Shown here: piece by piece, positions 19,970 to 29,354 of the stretch
How the letters are laid out: each line of letters opens with the position of its first letter
Numbering within the stretch: position 1 is the first letter of the stretch
From: an uncultured Gammaproteobacteria bacterium
GTDB lineage: Bacteria > Pseudomonadota > Gammaproteobacteria > Nitrosococcales > Methylophagaceae
Reading direction: 5' to 3'
NCBI GenBank assembly: GCA_905479075.1
Contig: CAJQLA010000002.1
Location: 1 to 64,000, forward strand
DNA length: 64,000 nt
The notes under the pieces: generated by a model
The model's database searches: none
Told to the model about the DNA's origin: nothing
Seen by the model: only the letters and a program-made list of their open reading frames with translations
Program-made: the position numbers and the translations under genes

Positions 19970-20494
19970 ATGCCCCGTAAGTTATTAAAGCGTATCATGC
20001 CTGATCACAAGGAAATGCGCGAACATCCGCACTTGAAGAAGTTCGGACAACGGTTGACAGAACCTAAATTGTGGCACCTTAACAGGCGTTCAGTTGCTGG
20101 CGGTGTTGCCTTAGGTGTTTTCGTTGGTTTTATGCCGATTTTGGGACAAATGTTTGTAGCGGCAGCGTTAGCTATTTTAGTCCGTGTTAATCTGCCTTTA
20201 TCGGTGATGGGAGTTTGGATCACCAATCCTATTACGATGGCACCCATTTATTTCACAGCGTATAAAGTAGGTGCTTGGGTACTTGAAATGCCTGTTAGCG
20301 ACCAAGCATTCACAATGTCTTGGGAATGGTTTACCACTGAGTTCTTGGCTATTTGGCAACCATTGATTTTGGGTAGTTTAATTTGCGGAGTCGTTGCCGC
20401 ATTACTGGGTATTATTTTGGTGAGAATTATTTGGCGTTTGATGGTGGTTCGTAGTTGGATAAGACGAAAGCAAAAAAATATAGATGATTGTTAA
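19970..20494 (+). CDS. DUF2062 domain-containing membrane protein
   Basis: A 174-residue protein with a basic N-terminus, then the DUF2062 signature [19 protein letters not shown] near residue 42 and two to three membrane segments (about 45-80 and 133-155). The motif [16 protein letters not shown] near residue 83 is typical of the family. The function is unknown in general. The gene often lies beside comEC and lol genes in gammaproteobacteria. Its stop overlaps the convergent lolD stop by four bases. Confidence 0.88.
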   Translation: MPRKLLKRIMPDHKEMREHPHLKKFGQRLTEPKLWHLNRRSVAGGVALGVFVGFMPILGQMFVAAALAILVRVNLPLSVMGVWITNPITMAPIYFTAYKVGAWVLEMPVSDQAFTMSWEWFTTEFLAIWQPLILGSLICGVVAALLGIILVRIIWRLMVVRSWIRRKQKNIDDC

Positions 20495-21168
20495 GTAGTC
20501 AGTTTGCCATCCATTAAGGTTAATACCTTATCCATTTGTGACGCTAATTCATGATCATGCGTCACCACGATTAAAGCTATGCCGAGTGATTCATTTAACT
20601 CAAGGATGAGATCAAAAATAGCTTGTGCCGTTTTGTGGTCTAGGTTGCCAGTAGGTTCGTCTGCTAACAAGCAATCAGGTTCAGTAATCAGTGCTCTAGC
20701 CAGCGCGGCACGTTGCCTTTCTCCACCTGACAGTTCACTCGGCTTATGAAGTAAGCGATGAGATAAACCTACCTTATTCAGTAATTGTTCAGCTTGTTGT
20801 TTCGCCTGATTCGGTCGAGTGCCACCAATTACTAGAGGCAAGGCTACATTTTCTAGCGCGGTAAACTCCGGTAATAAGTGATGAAATTGGTAGACAAAGC
20901 CTAAGCTTTTATTACGCAATTTGCTCAATGCTTTAACCGAGAGTCGACTAATATCATTACCTAATATTTCGACTACACCTGAAGTGGTGTTATCTAGTCC
21001 GCCGAGCAAGTGGAGTAGCGTACTTTTACCCGAACCAGAGCTACCTACAATCGCAATCTTGTCTCCTTTTTCGATGTGTAAACTCACATCATTAAGGACA
21101 TCAGTTTCAAGGTCACCATCGCTAAAGCGTTTAGACAAATTGCTACATTTAATCACGGTATTAGTCAT
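20491..21168 (-). CDS. lolD: Lipoprotein-releasing system ATPase LolD
   Basis: LolD powers release of outer-membrane-destined lipoproteins to LolA. The 225-residue ABC protein shows Walker [10 protein letters not shown] near residues 42-50, the signature LSGGERQR, Walker [10 protein letters not shown] and the switch VVTHDHELA. It begins eight bases inside the end of the permease gene and is certainly co-translated with it. Confidence 0.95.
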   Translation of the reverse strand: MTNTVIKCSNLSKRFSDGDLETDVLNDVSLHIEKGDKIAIVGSSGSGKSTLLHLLGGLDNTTSGVVEILGNDISRLSVKALSKLRNKSLGFVYQFHHLLPEFTALENVALPLVIGGTRPNQAKQQAEQLLNKVGLSHRLLHKPSELSGGERQRAALARALITEPDCLLADEPTGNLDHKTAQAIFDLILELNESLGIALIVVTHDHELASQMDKVLTLMDGKLTT

Positions 21169-22408
21169 AACGTAGTGCCTCAGCAGGCCTTGTTTGTGCT
21201 GCGCGCCAAGAAGGATATATCGTTGAAATTAGAGATAAGATAAAAGCTGTTATTGCAATAACGGTGACATCGTTCCAATGCAAGTCTGAAGGCAAGCTAC
21301 TAATGTAATACACATCTGCTGGTAGAAATTGGTAGCCTAGGAATTGTTCGAGAGAAGCAATAATTGTTTCCACATTTAGTGCTAAAGCAACGCCACCAGC
21401 AACGCCAAGCAGGGTGCCAAATAAACCAATCAAAGTCCCTTGTACCATGAAGATGGCCATAATATTGCCTGGTGTCATGCCTAAGGTACGTAAGATAGCG
21501 ATATCAGCCTGTTTATCTGTCACCATCATGATTAAGGTGGAAACGATATTAAATGCGGCTACTGCGACAATCAGCAAAAGAATCACAAACATGACGGTCT
21601 TTTCGGTTTTTAGGGCGCGGAAAAAATTAGCATGCTGATACGTCCAATCAACACCTCTATATCCCTCAGGTAGCGTTTGCAAAATATCACGAGTAATACG
21701 AGGGGCTTGGTAAACATCACCCAGTTTTAACCTAAGCCCAGTTACTTTGCCGGGAATACGGAATAATTTAGCCGCATCTTCGATGTTCATTATGGCTAAG
21801 GCGCTATCATATTCATACATGCCAATTTCAAAGATACCGACAACATTTAATCGCTTTAGTCTAGGTATGACACCAGCAGGTGTCGGACTCACATGAGGTG
21901 TTATTAAGGTGATTTTATCGCCTGTCATAACGCCCATAGCGATGGCAAGATCCTTACCTAATATAACGCCAAACTCACCTGATTGAAGTGAGTCGAAACG
22001 GCCTTGAATCATTTTTTCTTCAATTGTAGAGACACGACCTTCAAGTTGACTGTCAATGCCTCTTATCAAGGTTCCCCGAACACGGCTACCTTGACTTAGC
22101 ATGGCTTGACCTTCAACAAAAGGTGCTGAGTCAATGAGCTTCGGATGCTCCTGGATCAAACCTTTTAAGTGTTGCCAATCTTTTAAACTACCGTCAGCTT
22201 CTGTGATGAAGGCATGTGACGTCATGCCAAGAATGCGTTCGCGTAGTTCTTTTTCAAAGCCATTCATTACAGATAGCACCGTGATTAACGCTGCCACCCC
22301 CAGAGCCACACCAAACATAGATGTTAGTGAAATAAATGAGATGAAGTGGTTTCTGCGTTTGGCTTTTGTGTAACGCAAACCAATGTATACGCTGAGGGGT
22401 TTGAACAT
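21161..22408 (-). CDS. lolC: LolC/LolE-type lipoprotein-releasing permease
   Basis: A 415-residue inner-membrane permease with the MacB-like topology: one N-terminal membrane segment (about 25-48), a large periplasmic domain (about 50-265), then three membrane segments near 272-300, 316-345 and 378-400. The N-terminus [20 protein letters not shown] is the LolC/LolE hallmark. Only one permease gene adjoins lolD; E. coli has lolC and lolE flanking lolD. It may therefore be the single LolF-like subunit working as a homodimer, unless a second copy lies outside this window. Confidence 0.93.
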   Translation of the reverse strand: MFKPLSVYIGLRYTKAKRRNHFISFISLTSMFGVALGVAALITVLSVMNGFEKELRERILGMTSHAFITEADGSLKDWQHLKGLIQEHPKLIDSAPFVEGQAMLSQGSRVRGTLIRGIDSQLEGRVSTIEEKMIQGRFDSLQSGEFGVILGKDLAIAMGVMTGDKITLITPHVSPTPAGVIPRLKRLNVVGIFEIGMYEYDSALAIMNIEDAAKLFRIPGKVTGLRLKLGDVYQAPRITRDILQTLPEGYRGVDWTYQHANFFRALKTEKTVMFVILLLIVAVAAFNIVSTLIMMVTDKQADIAILRTLGMTPGNIMAIFMVQGTLIGLFGTLLGVAGGVALALNVETIIASLEQFLGYQFLPADVYYISSLPSDLHWNDVTVIAITAFILSLISTIYPSWRAAQTRPAEALRYD

Positions 22409-22435
22409 AATTAAACTACGAAAAAGGCATCAGAG

Positions 22436-22460
22436 CTAAGCCCTCTTGGTGAGGGGTTAG
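22436..22460 (-). terminator. Possible terminator after rpiA
   Basis: CTAAGCCCTC and GAGGGGTTAG form a ten-pair stem with one mismatch around a five-base loop. It lies just past the rpiA stop, and a run of five T on the transcribed strand follows about 12 bases later, too far for a textbook terminator. It would separate rpiA from lolC. Confidence 0.4.
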
Positions 22461-22470
22461 CGAGAGATTG

Positions 22471-23133
22471 TTATTTTGCGTGAACGACTTTAGTGCCATC
22501 TTCGGCACCAAGCAATAGCACATCGGCAGGACGCATAGCGAATAAGCCATTTGTAACAACCCCGACAACATTATTTAGGTCTTTTTCTAATTTAATGGGT
22601 TCCATAATATCCCAGCCATGAACATCAAGAATGACATTGCTATTATCTGTAATAAAGCCTTCACGATAGACAGGTTGTCCGCCCATTTTGACAATTTCAC
22701 GGGCAACGTAGCTTCTTGACATCGGTACAACTTCGACTGGAAGTGGAAATTTACCAAGTACATCTACTAATTTGCTTTGATCGGCAATGCATACAAACTT
22801 TTCACTGGCTGCAGCAATAATTTTTTCACGTGTTAATGCACCACCACCACCTTTAACAAGCTGTAAAAAATGATTTGATTCGTCTGCGCCATCAACATAG
22901 CTAGCAATAGTACCCACATCGTTGAGGTCAAATACTTCTATACCATGGGCTTCGAGGCGTTTTGTAGAAACAATAGAACTAGAGACAGCACCTTCAATTT
23001 TATTTTTGATGGTAGCTAGGGCATCAATGAAGTGATTCACTGTTGACCCAGTTCCTACACCGATGACGCCACCTGTTGTGATATGTTCTAGTGCTGCATA
23101 GGCAGCTTGTTTCTTCATTTCATCCGCAGTCAT
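22471..23133 (-). CDS. rpiA: Ribose-5-phosphate isomerase A
   Basis: RpiA interconverts ribose 5-phosphate and ribulose 5-phosphate in the pentose phosphate pathway. The 220-residue protein matches E. coli RpiA (219), with [12 protein letters not shown] near residue 21, the DGADE loop near 81 with the conserved Asps, and [11 protein letters not shown] near 94 including the active-site Lys and Glu. It is divergent from ilvA, which is a typical gammaproteobacterial pairing. Confidence 0.97.
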   Translation of the reverse strand: MTADEMKKQAAYAALEHITTGGVIGVGTGSTVNHFIDALATIKNKIEGAVSSSIVSTKRLEAHGIEVFDLNDVGTIASYVDGADESNHFLQLVKGGGGALTREKIIAAASEKFVCIADQSKLVDVLGKFPLPVEVVPMSRSYVAREIVKMGGQPVYREGFITDNSNVILDVHGWDIMEPIKLEKDLNNVVGVVTNGLFAMRPADVLLLGAEDGTKVVHAK

Positions 23134-23177
23134 TGCTTGTTATCCTCTGATTCGGTTGGGAGTTATTTAATAGACTA

Positions 23178-23207
23178 ATTATAGAGATAAATGGCAGGTA
23201 ATGGTAA
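23178..23207 (-). promoter_or_regulatory. Candidate sigma-70 promoter for rpiA
   Basis: On the minus strand TTACCA (-35-like, four of six consensus bases) is followed after 18 bases by a perfect TATAAT. The -10 lies about 45 bases upstream of the rpiA ATG at 23133. Confidence 0.5.
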
Positions 23208-23261
23208 CGTAACAGCAAATTGCTTGAACATTAACTTTTTTGGTAAACAAATTGTGTCGTT

Positions 23262-24776
23262 ATGTTAACGAAATACGTAGAAAAAATTCTTAAAGCGCGC
23301 GTTTACGATGTGGCTATCGAGACACCACTTGATGTCATGCCTAGATTATCTCGTCGCTTAAGTAATCAATTATGGTTAAAACGAGAAGACCTGCAGCCAG
23401 TTTTTTCATTCAAAATTCGTGGTGCTTACAATCGTATGCGCCATTTAAGTCCAGAAGAGTTAGCGCTGGGTGTTGTTGCCGCCTCGGCAGGTAATCATGC
23501 GCAGGGCGTTGCTTTGTCGGCCAAAAAGTTAGGTATTTCGGCATTGATAGTGATGCCAAAAACAACGCCACCTATTAAAGTGGAAGCGGTGAAAAGTTTC
23601 GGTGCAGATATCATCTTACACGGCAATAGTTACGATGATGCTTATAGTCATGCGCTTGGCATTGCTGAGGATCAAGGGAGAGCCTTTATTCATCCCTATG
23701 ATGATCCTGAAGTGATTGCTGGTCAGGGCACAATTGCAATGGAGATTGTTCGTCAACATCCTGAAACTATTCACGCTATTTTCATCCCGGTTGGTGGTGG
23801 TGGTTTAATCGCTGGTATAGCAGCTTATATCAAAACATTTTGGCCCGACATTAAAATTATTGGTGTCGAACCAGCCGATGCGGCGAGTATGTATGAAGCA
23901 TTAAAAGCAAATGAACGTGTGATTTTGGATCAAGTCGGTTTATTTGCTGATGGCACAGCAGTCAGGCAAATAGGAGTTGAACCTTTCCGTATCGCTAAAG
24001 AAGCTGTAGATGAAGTCATCTTGGTTGATAGTGATGAAATCTGTGCCGCCATCATGGATATTTTTGATGACACGCGTTCAATTGCAGAGCCTTCAGGAGC
24101 GCTGGCCGTTGCGGGTGCTAAAAAATATATTGCCCGTGAGCAAGTCAGTGATCAGCATTTTGTTGTGATTGATAGTGGCGCCAATATTAATTTTGATCGA
24201 TTAAGGCATGTTGCAGAACGTGCAGAATTAGGCGAACGTCGTGAAATCCTTTTCGCTGCGACGATCGATGAAACTCCTGGCAGTTTTCAGCGTTTTTGCC
24301 AACTGTTATCAGAATGGGGTATCACAGAGTTTAACTATCGCTATGCTGATGCAAAGCAAGCACACGTTTATGTGGGTGTGCAGACGGGTGGTTCTGTTGG
24401 AGAGCGTCAGACGTTATTTGATAGCTTGGAAAAAGAGAATTATCAGTTTATTGATTTTACTGATAATGAAATGGCTAAGCTCCATATACGCTACATGGTC
24501 GGCGGTCATGCGCAACAGGTTGATAATGAACGGATTTATCGCTTTGAGTTTCCTGAGCGGCCCGGTGCTTTATTACGCTTTTTAACGCGGATGGGTGAAC
24601 GCTGGAACATTAGTCTATTCCATTATCGTAATCATGGGGCTGCTTATGGACGTGTGTTGGTAGGCGTACAAGTTGCTGATGATGAGCAAGGTGAGTTTCA
24701 GCGGTTTCTAGAAGCATTGGGCTATACGTCATGGGAGGAAACGGATAACCCAGCGTACAAATTATTTTTAGGCTAG
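23262..24776 (+). CDS. ilvA: Threonine ammonia-lyase, biosynthetic
   Basis: IlvA deaminates threonine to 2-oxobutanoate, the first step towards isoleucine. The 504-residue length is that of the two-ACT-domain, isoleucine-sensitive enzyme (E. coli 514). The PLP-binding Lys is K51 in FSFKIRGAYNRM, and the phosphate-binding glycine loop is VGGGGLIAG near residue 178. The ACT-like regulatory domains span about 325-400 and 420-500 (RFEFPERPGALLRFL). It is divergent from rpiA. Confidence 0.97.
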   Translation: MLTKYVEKILKARVYDVAIETPLDVMPRLSRRLSNQLWLKREDLQPVFSFKIRGAYNRMRHLSPEELALGVVAASAGNHAQGVALSAKKLGISALIVMPKTTPPIKVEAVKSFGADIILHGNSYDDAYSHALGIAEDQGRAFIHPYDDPEVIAGQGTIAMEIVRQHPETIHAIFIPVGGGGLIAGIAAYIKTFWPDIKIIGVEPADAASMYEALKANERVILDQVGLFADGTAVRQIGVEPFRIAKEAVDEVILVDSDEICAAIMDIFDDTRSIAEPSGALAVAGAKKYIAREQVSDQHFVVIDSGANINFDRLRHVAERAELGERREILFAATIDETPGSFQRFCQLLSEWGITEFNYRYADAKQAHVYVGVQTGGSVGERQTLFDSLEKENYQFIDFTDNEMAKLHIRYMVGGHAQQVDNERIYRFEFPERPGALLRFLTRMGERWNISLFHYRNHGAAYGRVLVGVQVADDEQGEFQRFLEALGYTSWEETDNPAYKLFLG

Positions 24777-24914
24777 AGTAGTATTTGGCGATGAAGGTGG
24801 GACTTGGGACTATCGATACAAAATAAATTTCTAATGTAACAAAGCCGCTATAGGTTCGTCAAAGTAACAGAATTGCCATTGCATTATTAAATAACAAAAT
24901 AGCAAGGAGCGAAC

Positions 24915-26432
24915 ATGAATGAGTTGACGGTTGTATTTGGCGAATTTGTTGTCGCTACGATGAAGGTGTTTGCGGCAATATTTATTTTATTAGTCGCAAT
25001 CTTAGTTATTTGGATCATCGTCACTTACATCATTGATGTCACCCAAACTCAACAAACAATCCGCCGAAACTATCCTGTTATTGGTCGTTTTCGTTACTTC
25101 TTTGAACACCTAGGTGAATTTTTTAGGCAATACTTTTTTGCCATGGATCGCGAAGAATTGCCCTTTAACAGAGCGCAACGATCTTGGGTGTATCGGGCTG
25201 CAAAAAATGTCGATACCACCGTTGCTTTCGGTTCCACAGATAATATCAATGGCTCTGGTAGAGTTTTATTTGTTAACTGTAGTTTCCCAACATTAGGCCA
25301 AGATGCGGTTGCTCCTGTCCCCGTCACTGTGGGTGTGGACTGTATATATCCTTACACGACTTCCTCAATTTTTAATATTTCTGGTATGAGTTACGGTGCT
25401 ATTTCTAAACCTGCGGTACTTGCTTTGTCAGCAGGTGCTAAAGAAGCCGGTTGTTGGATGAATACCGGAGAGGGTGGATTGTCTCCTTATCATTTAGAAG
25501 GTGGTGCTGATATTGTCTTTCAAATAGGCACAGCTAAAAATGGTGTGCGTGATTTAGATGGCAATTTAAACGATGAAAAACTACAGGAAGTTGCTTCTCA
25601 CGCTGAAGTAAAGATGTTTGAAATCAAGATGAGTCAAGGTGCGAAACCCGGTAAAGGGGGTATTTTGCCAGGAAACAAGGTGTCGGAAGAAATTGCACGT
25701 ATCCGTAATATTAAAGTAGGTGAAGATGCAAATAGTCCTAATAGACATACTGATGTAAAAAGCTATGAAGATTTGTTGAATATGATCAATAGGGTGCGAG
25801 ATGTCACGGGTAAACCAGTAGGCATCAAGATGGTTGTTGGTGCCCCCAGCCATATAGATAGTTTATTAGAGGCTATTATTAAACGTGGTAAAGAAAGTGC
25901 GCCAGATTTTCTAACTATTGACGGTGCAGAAGGTGGGTCAGGTGCTGCACCCATGGCATTAATTGATGCAGTAGGCATGTCTCTACGTGAGACTTTGCCG
26001 ATGGTGGTCGATAAGTTAAATCAGTATGGACTTCGTGACCGTATTAAAGTGATTGGCTCTGGTAAATTAGTCACGCCCAGTGCCGTTGCTTGGGCCTTAT
26101 GCGCTGGCGCAGACTTTATCACCAGTGCCAGAGGATTTATGTTTTCCTTAGGTTGTATCCAAGCATTACAGTGTAATAAAAATACCTGTCCTACTGGTAT
26201 TACAACGCATGATCCAAAATTTCAGGAAGGGTTACATCCCGCTACAAAAGCCATTCGTGTCACTAATTATGTCAACAATATGGTCAAAGAAGTGGGGTTA
26301 ATTGCTCACGCTTGTGGTGTTAATAGTCCTCGATCATTGAACCGAAGCCATGCCCGGATTGTTGTAGGAGGTGGCTTAAGTAAAGGTATGGATGAAATTT
26401 TTCCAGATTATGAACAGCTAGAAAGCGAATAA
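24915..26432 (+). CDS. Membrane-tethered FMN-binding glutamate-synthase-family protein
   Basis: A 505-residue protein of the GltB-domain-2 type. Residues about 12-40 form one membrane segment, which the classical GltB lacks. The FMN-barrel follows, with ISGMSYGAISKPAV near residue 154, TIDGAEGGSGAAPMA near 335 and the cluster-type cysteines in QALQCNKNTCPTG near 415. There is no glutaminase domain, so it would need ammonia or another partner, or it has another substrate. A strong AAGGAG five bases before the ATG fixes the start. One base separates it from the antiporter gene, so the two are probably one operon. Confidence 0.88.
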   Translation: MNELTVVFGEFVVATMKVFAAIFILLVAILVIWIIVTYIIDVTQTQQTIRRNYPVIGRFRYFFEHLGEFFRQYFFAMDREELPFNRAQRSWVYRAAKNVDTTVAFGSTDNINGSGRVLFVNCSFPTLGQDAVAPVPVTVGVDCIYPYTTSSIFNISGMSYGAISKPAVLALSAGAKEAGCWMNTGEGGLSPYHLEGGADIVFQIGTAKNGVRDLDGNLNDEKLQEVASHAEVKMFEIKMSQGAKPGKGGILPGNKVSEEIARIRNIKVGEDANSPNRHTDVKSYEDLLNMINRVRDVTGKPVGIKMVVGAPSHIDSLLEAIIKRGKESAPDFLTIDGAEGGSGAAPMALIDAVGMSLRETLPMVVDKLNQYGLRDRIKVIGSGKLVTPSAVAWALCAGADFITSARGFMFSLGCIQALQCNKNTCPTGITTHDPKFQEGLHPATKAIRVTNYVNNMVKEVGLIAHACGVNSPRSLNRSHARIVVGGGLSKGMDEIFPDYEQLESE

Positions 26433-26433
26433 A

Positions 26434-27663
26434 ATGGCAGTAAGTACAGGCATTTTATTATTAGTTTTAATGCTATTTGTTGCCTTGTTATTGAAACCCG
26501 TCGCAGAGAAATTTCATATTCCTTTTGCTGGATTGCTGGTTGTGACAGGTTTCATAGGTAGTGAGCTAATTGTCGGTTTTGGCGGTGATACAGGCATTCG
26601 CTATGATTCATTTCACGATCTTATTTTATTAGTGTTTTTGCCTTTATTGATTTTTGAAGCGGCCTTTAAGATCGATATGGACTTATTGCTCAAAAATGGC
26701 ATCGTCATATTATTTTTTGCTATTCCTGTGATGCTACTGTCTACTTTTGCCGCAGCCATTATGATTTACTATGGTATAGGTCACCCCACTGGCTTTCCTT
26801 GGATTGCGGCACTAATAACAGGGGCTTTGTTGGCAGCAACAGATCCAGTGGCTGTGCTAGAAGTAATGCGGCGATTGGGTGTACCAGAACGTTTATGCAT
26901 TTTATTGGATGGTGAAGCATTATTTAATGATGCTACTGCTATTGTTACTTTCAGTATTTTTCTCTATATCGCACAACATCCACTTGAAAACATCACTGTG
27001 ACAGATGCAAGTTTACGTTTTCTCATTGTGTTCTTTGGTGGTGCGATTGCTGGTTTATTTATTGGTTTTAGCTTCTTATTTCTATCTCGGTTGCTACAAG
27101 ATTATATTCAACAAGCGATAGTGACATTAATTGCTGCCTATGCTTCTTATCTTATAGCAGAGCAAATTTTACATGTCTCAGGGGTGATGTCGGTATTAGT
27201 TGCTGGGATGGTGCTGGGTAAGGTTATACATCATGATTTTCAAGATCATGAAAGACGTCATTTTGTTGATGATTTCTGGACCTTTAATGTTTATGTCGCA
27301 GAATCATTGATGTTCTTATTAATGGGCGTCACTGTTACAGTGGGGATGTTTACTGATAATTGGTTGGCGATGTTGATCGGCATTGCCGCTGTTCTGATTG
27401 CTCGCGCCGTGGGTATTTTTGGTGGTGCGCCATTGGTGTCCTTGCTTCCAAACGTAGAACCAGTTCCTAAGTCTTATCAGCGTTTAATATTCTTAGGTGG
27501 ATTACGAGGTGCTGTTACCCTCGCATTGGCCCTTGCGTTGCCTTTCGAGCTTGAGTATTGGTGGACGATTCAGTCTATCGCTTTTGGTGTAGTGTTATTT
27601 ACTTTATTTGTCCAAGCGCCTTTGATTAGCCCTGTCTTGAAATCAGAAAATATCAGCACTTAA
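26434..27663 (+). CDS. NhaP-type CPA1 sodium/proton antiporter
   Basis: A 409-residue polytopic membrane protein with about 12 hydrophobic segments. The family core is clear: AALITGALLAATDPVAVLEV near residue 127 with the ion-binding Asp, and LDGEALFNDATAIV near 159 with the ND pair. LGGLRGAVTLALALALP near residue 350 carries the conserved Arg. Members exchange Na+ or K+ for H+. It starts one base after the FMN glutamate-synthase-like gene. Confidence 0.92.
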   Translation: MAVSTGILLLVLMLFVALLLKPVAEKFHIPFAGLLVVTGFIGSELIVGFGGDTGIRYDSFHDLILLVFLPLLIFEAAFKIDMDLLLKNGIVILFFAIPVMLLSTFAAAIMIYYGIGHPTGFPWIAALITGALLAATDPVAVLEVMRRLGVPERLCILLDGEALFNDATAIVTFSIFLYIAQHPLENITVTDASLRFLIVFFGGAIAGLFIGFSFLFLSRLLQDYIQQAIVTLIAAYASYLIAEQILHVSGVMSVLVAGMVLGKVIHHDFQDHERRHFVDDFWTFNVYVAESLMFLLMGVTVTVGMFTDNWLAMLIGIAAVLIARAVGIFGGAPLVSLLPNVEPVPKSYQRLIFLGGLRGAVTLALALALPFELEYWWTIQSIAFGVVLFTLFVQAPLISPVLKSENIST

Positions 27664-27686
27664 ACACGACAAAAACTTACTATCGT

Positions 27687-28379
27687 TTAGAGTAGTTCAA
27701 TCGTACCATTGATGTTAACAGTGACTTTATTAGTCCCTGCAGAAAGCGCTGGAGCTGTTGATTTCATTTGCATATCTGAGACCATCGCGCCACGTTCCAT
27801 CATAGGTCTTGGCGGACGGTAGTTATTGCCTATTGAGACCTGTACAAGTGTATAGCTTGATTTGCCAAACTCTTTAGCGATCATAGCTGATTTGCTACGA
27901 AATTTACCTATCGCGTGTATGGTTAGTTTGTCTTGAGTCGCTTCCAAAACCGCATCTGACACCGTAAAGTGCATAGATTGGATATTGGCGAGTGGCTTTA
28001 ACTGTTTTAATAGTTGTCCAAGCTGTTCAAAATTCATGCTGCTTAATTTGATGGTTTGCATTACCTGCCATGAATGAATCACATTTTTTTTATACATCGG
28101 TCGCGTTGTGTAATTCGTGGTTTGCTTGTCTACATCCTTAAACTTATTGGCTTTTTCCAGCACTGTTGTCATTTTTCGATTCACAAGCTCTGCAAGGTGG
28201 GCGGGGTCAGAACCTGACTCTTGAACGATTAACATTGCTTGCAGAGTATCATTATCTACATGACCTATAGCGCTGGCTTGTAGGTTCACTCGATTAAAGG
28301 GTTGTTCATCATCGGCCAAAGCAAAATGTGGAGTGATCAGTAGAAGAAATAGTGTGACTATGTGAGAGAATTTAAACAT
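27687..28379 (-). CDS. Periplasmic SIMPL (DUF541) domain protein
   Basis: A secreted protein of about 230 residues with a SIMPL domain, a fold of unclear function often found in the periplasm or outer membrane. The start at 28379 is chosen because it has GGAAG eight bases upstream and opens directly on a signal peptide (FSHIVTLFLLLITPHFALA, cleaved before DDEQ). An upstream in-frame codon at 28400 would put extra polar residues before the signal. SIMPL features include the N-terminal ASAIGHVDNDTLQAMLIV strand and the QTIKLSSMNFEQLGQLL helix. It converges on the antiporter gene. Confidence 0.85.
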   Translation of the reverse strand: MFKFSHIVTLFLLLITPHFALADDEQPFNRVNLQASAIGHVDNDTLQAMLIVQESGSDPAHLAELVNRKMTTVLEKANKFKDVDKQTTNYTTRPMYKKNVIHSWQVMQTIKLSSMNFEQLGQLLKQLKPLANIQSMHFTVSDAVLEATQDKLTIHAIGKFRSKSAMIAKEFGKSSYTLVQVSIGNNYRPPRPMMERGAMVSDMQMKSTAPALSAGTNKVTVNINGTIELL

Positions 28380-28555
28380 ATCGGTGGCTTCCTTTGACAT
28401 TGTATGTGGTAGCTTAATATGGTTTAAGACTACAAAATATAAGGCTTAGTTTCAATGTGTTTTCGTTGCATACCCAAGCTAAATTATGCAGTGTTAAATA
28501 AAAGAATTAGGACTTTTCAGCGACTGGCATTATCATCATCTATTCCAATAAGACA

Positions 28556-28582
28556 TTAGTCTATAGCGTGTCTATAGACTAA
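28556..28582. promoter_or_regulatory. Perfect inverted repeat, candidate operator for pgl-glk
   Basis: The arms TTAGTCTATAG and CTATAGACTAA are perfect 11-bp reverse complements around CGTGT, ending 43 bases before the pgl ATG. No T-run follows, so a terminator is unlikely. Symmetry, size and position fit a dimeric repressor or activator site controlling pgl-glk-apaG. The regulator is not in the window. Confidence 0.55.
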
Positions 28583-28625
28583 GTTATCATGAGTGTATTT
28601 TTAGTTGAAGAATATTGAGGAAAAG

Positions 28626-29336
28626 ATGAAAGCTGAACAACGAGTTATGGCAGATGCGGAGAGTTTAATTGATGCTGCAACAGTGCAGTTTATAGCAAGC
28701 GCGCGTGCTGCAATAGCAAAGCGTGGTGTGTTTCATGTGGCGCTAGCGGGTGGTTCTACGCCAAAAGGCCTGTATCAAAAACTGGCAACTGCACCCTATT
28801 CAGAGCAAATTGACTGGTCGAGAGTGCACCTCTTTTTCGGTGATGAACGCTGTGTTCCCGCTACGCATGACGATAGTAATTATAAGATGGCAACACAAGC
28901 GATGATCGAACACATCGCTATTCCAGCTGAAAATGTACATCGCATGGAGACTGAAGCTGGTGATGCTGCTGAGGTTGCAAAACATTATGCAGCAACTATG
29001 GAGCGTGTTTTACAAGGCCAGCCTTTAGATTTAGTTTTATTAGGATTAGGACCAGATGGTCATATTGCTTCTTTATTTCCAGAGACGGATGCATTGAAAG
29101 TGACTGATTCCCTGACGGCAAGCTTGTATGTCGAGAAGTTTTCCTCTTGGCGTGTCACGATGACTTATCCTGTTATCAACTCGGCAAGACAAGTTATTGT
29201 CTTTATTGCGGGGCAAGCTAAAGCAGCAATAGTCCAGGATATTACCAGTGATGCTGTTAAAGGGTTGCCAGTGCAAGGTCTTGCTCCTAAAGGTGATTAC
29301 TATTGGTATATGGATACTGCAGCTGCAGGCCAATAA
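28626..29336 (+). CDS. pgl: 6-phosphogluconolactonase
   Basis: Pgl hydrolyses 6-phosphogluconolactone, the product of G6P dehydrogenase. This DevB-type enzyme of 236 residues has ALAGGSTPKGLYQ near residue 36, FFGDERCVP near 70 and the active-site LGPDGHIASLFP near 142. The ATG at 28626 is preferred because GAGGA lies six bases upstream; an in-frame TTG at 28605 has no such site. It leads pgl-glk-apaG, downstream of the inverted repeat, while its pathway partner zwf is 26 kb away. Confidence 0.95.
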   Translation: MKAEQRVMADAESLIDAATVQFIASARAAIAKRGVFHVALAGGSTPKGLYQKLATAPYSEQIDWSRVHLFFGDERCVPATHDDSNYKMATQAMIEHIAIPAENVHRMETEAGDAAEVAKHYAATMERVLQGQPLDLVLLGLGPDGHIASLFPETDALKVTDSLTASLYVEKFSSWRVTMTYPVINSARQVIVFIAGQAKAAIVQDITSDAVKGLPVQGLAPKGDYYWYMDTAAAGQ

Positions 29337-29354
29337 TTTAGCGATATATAAGAC

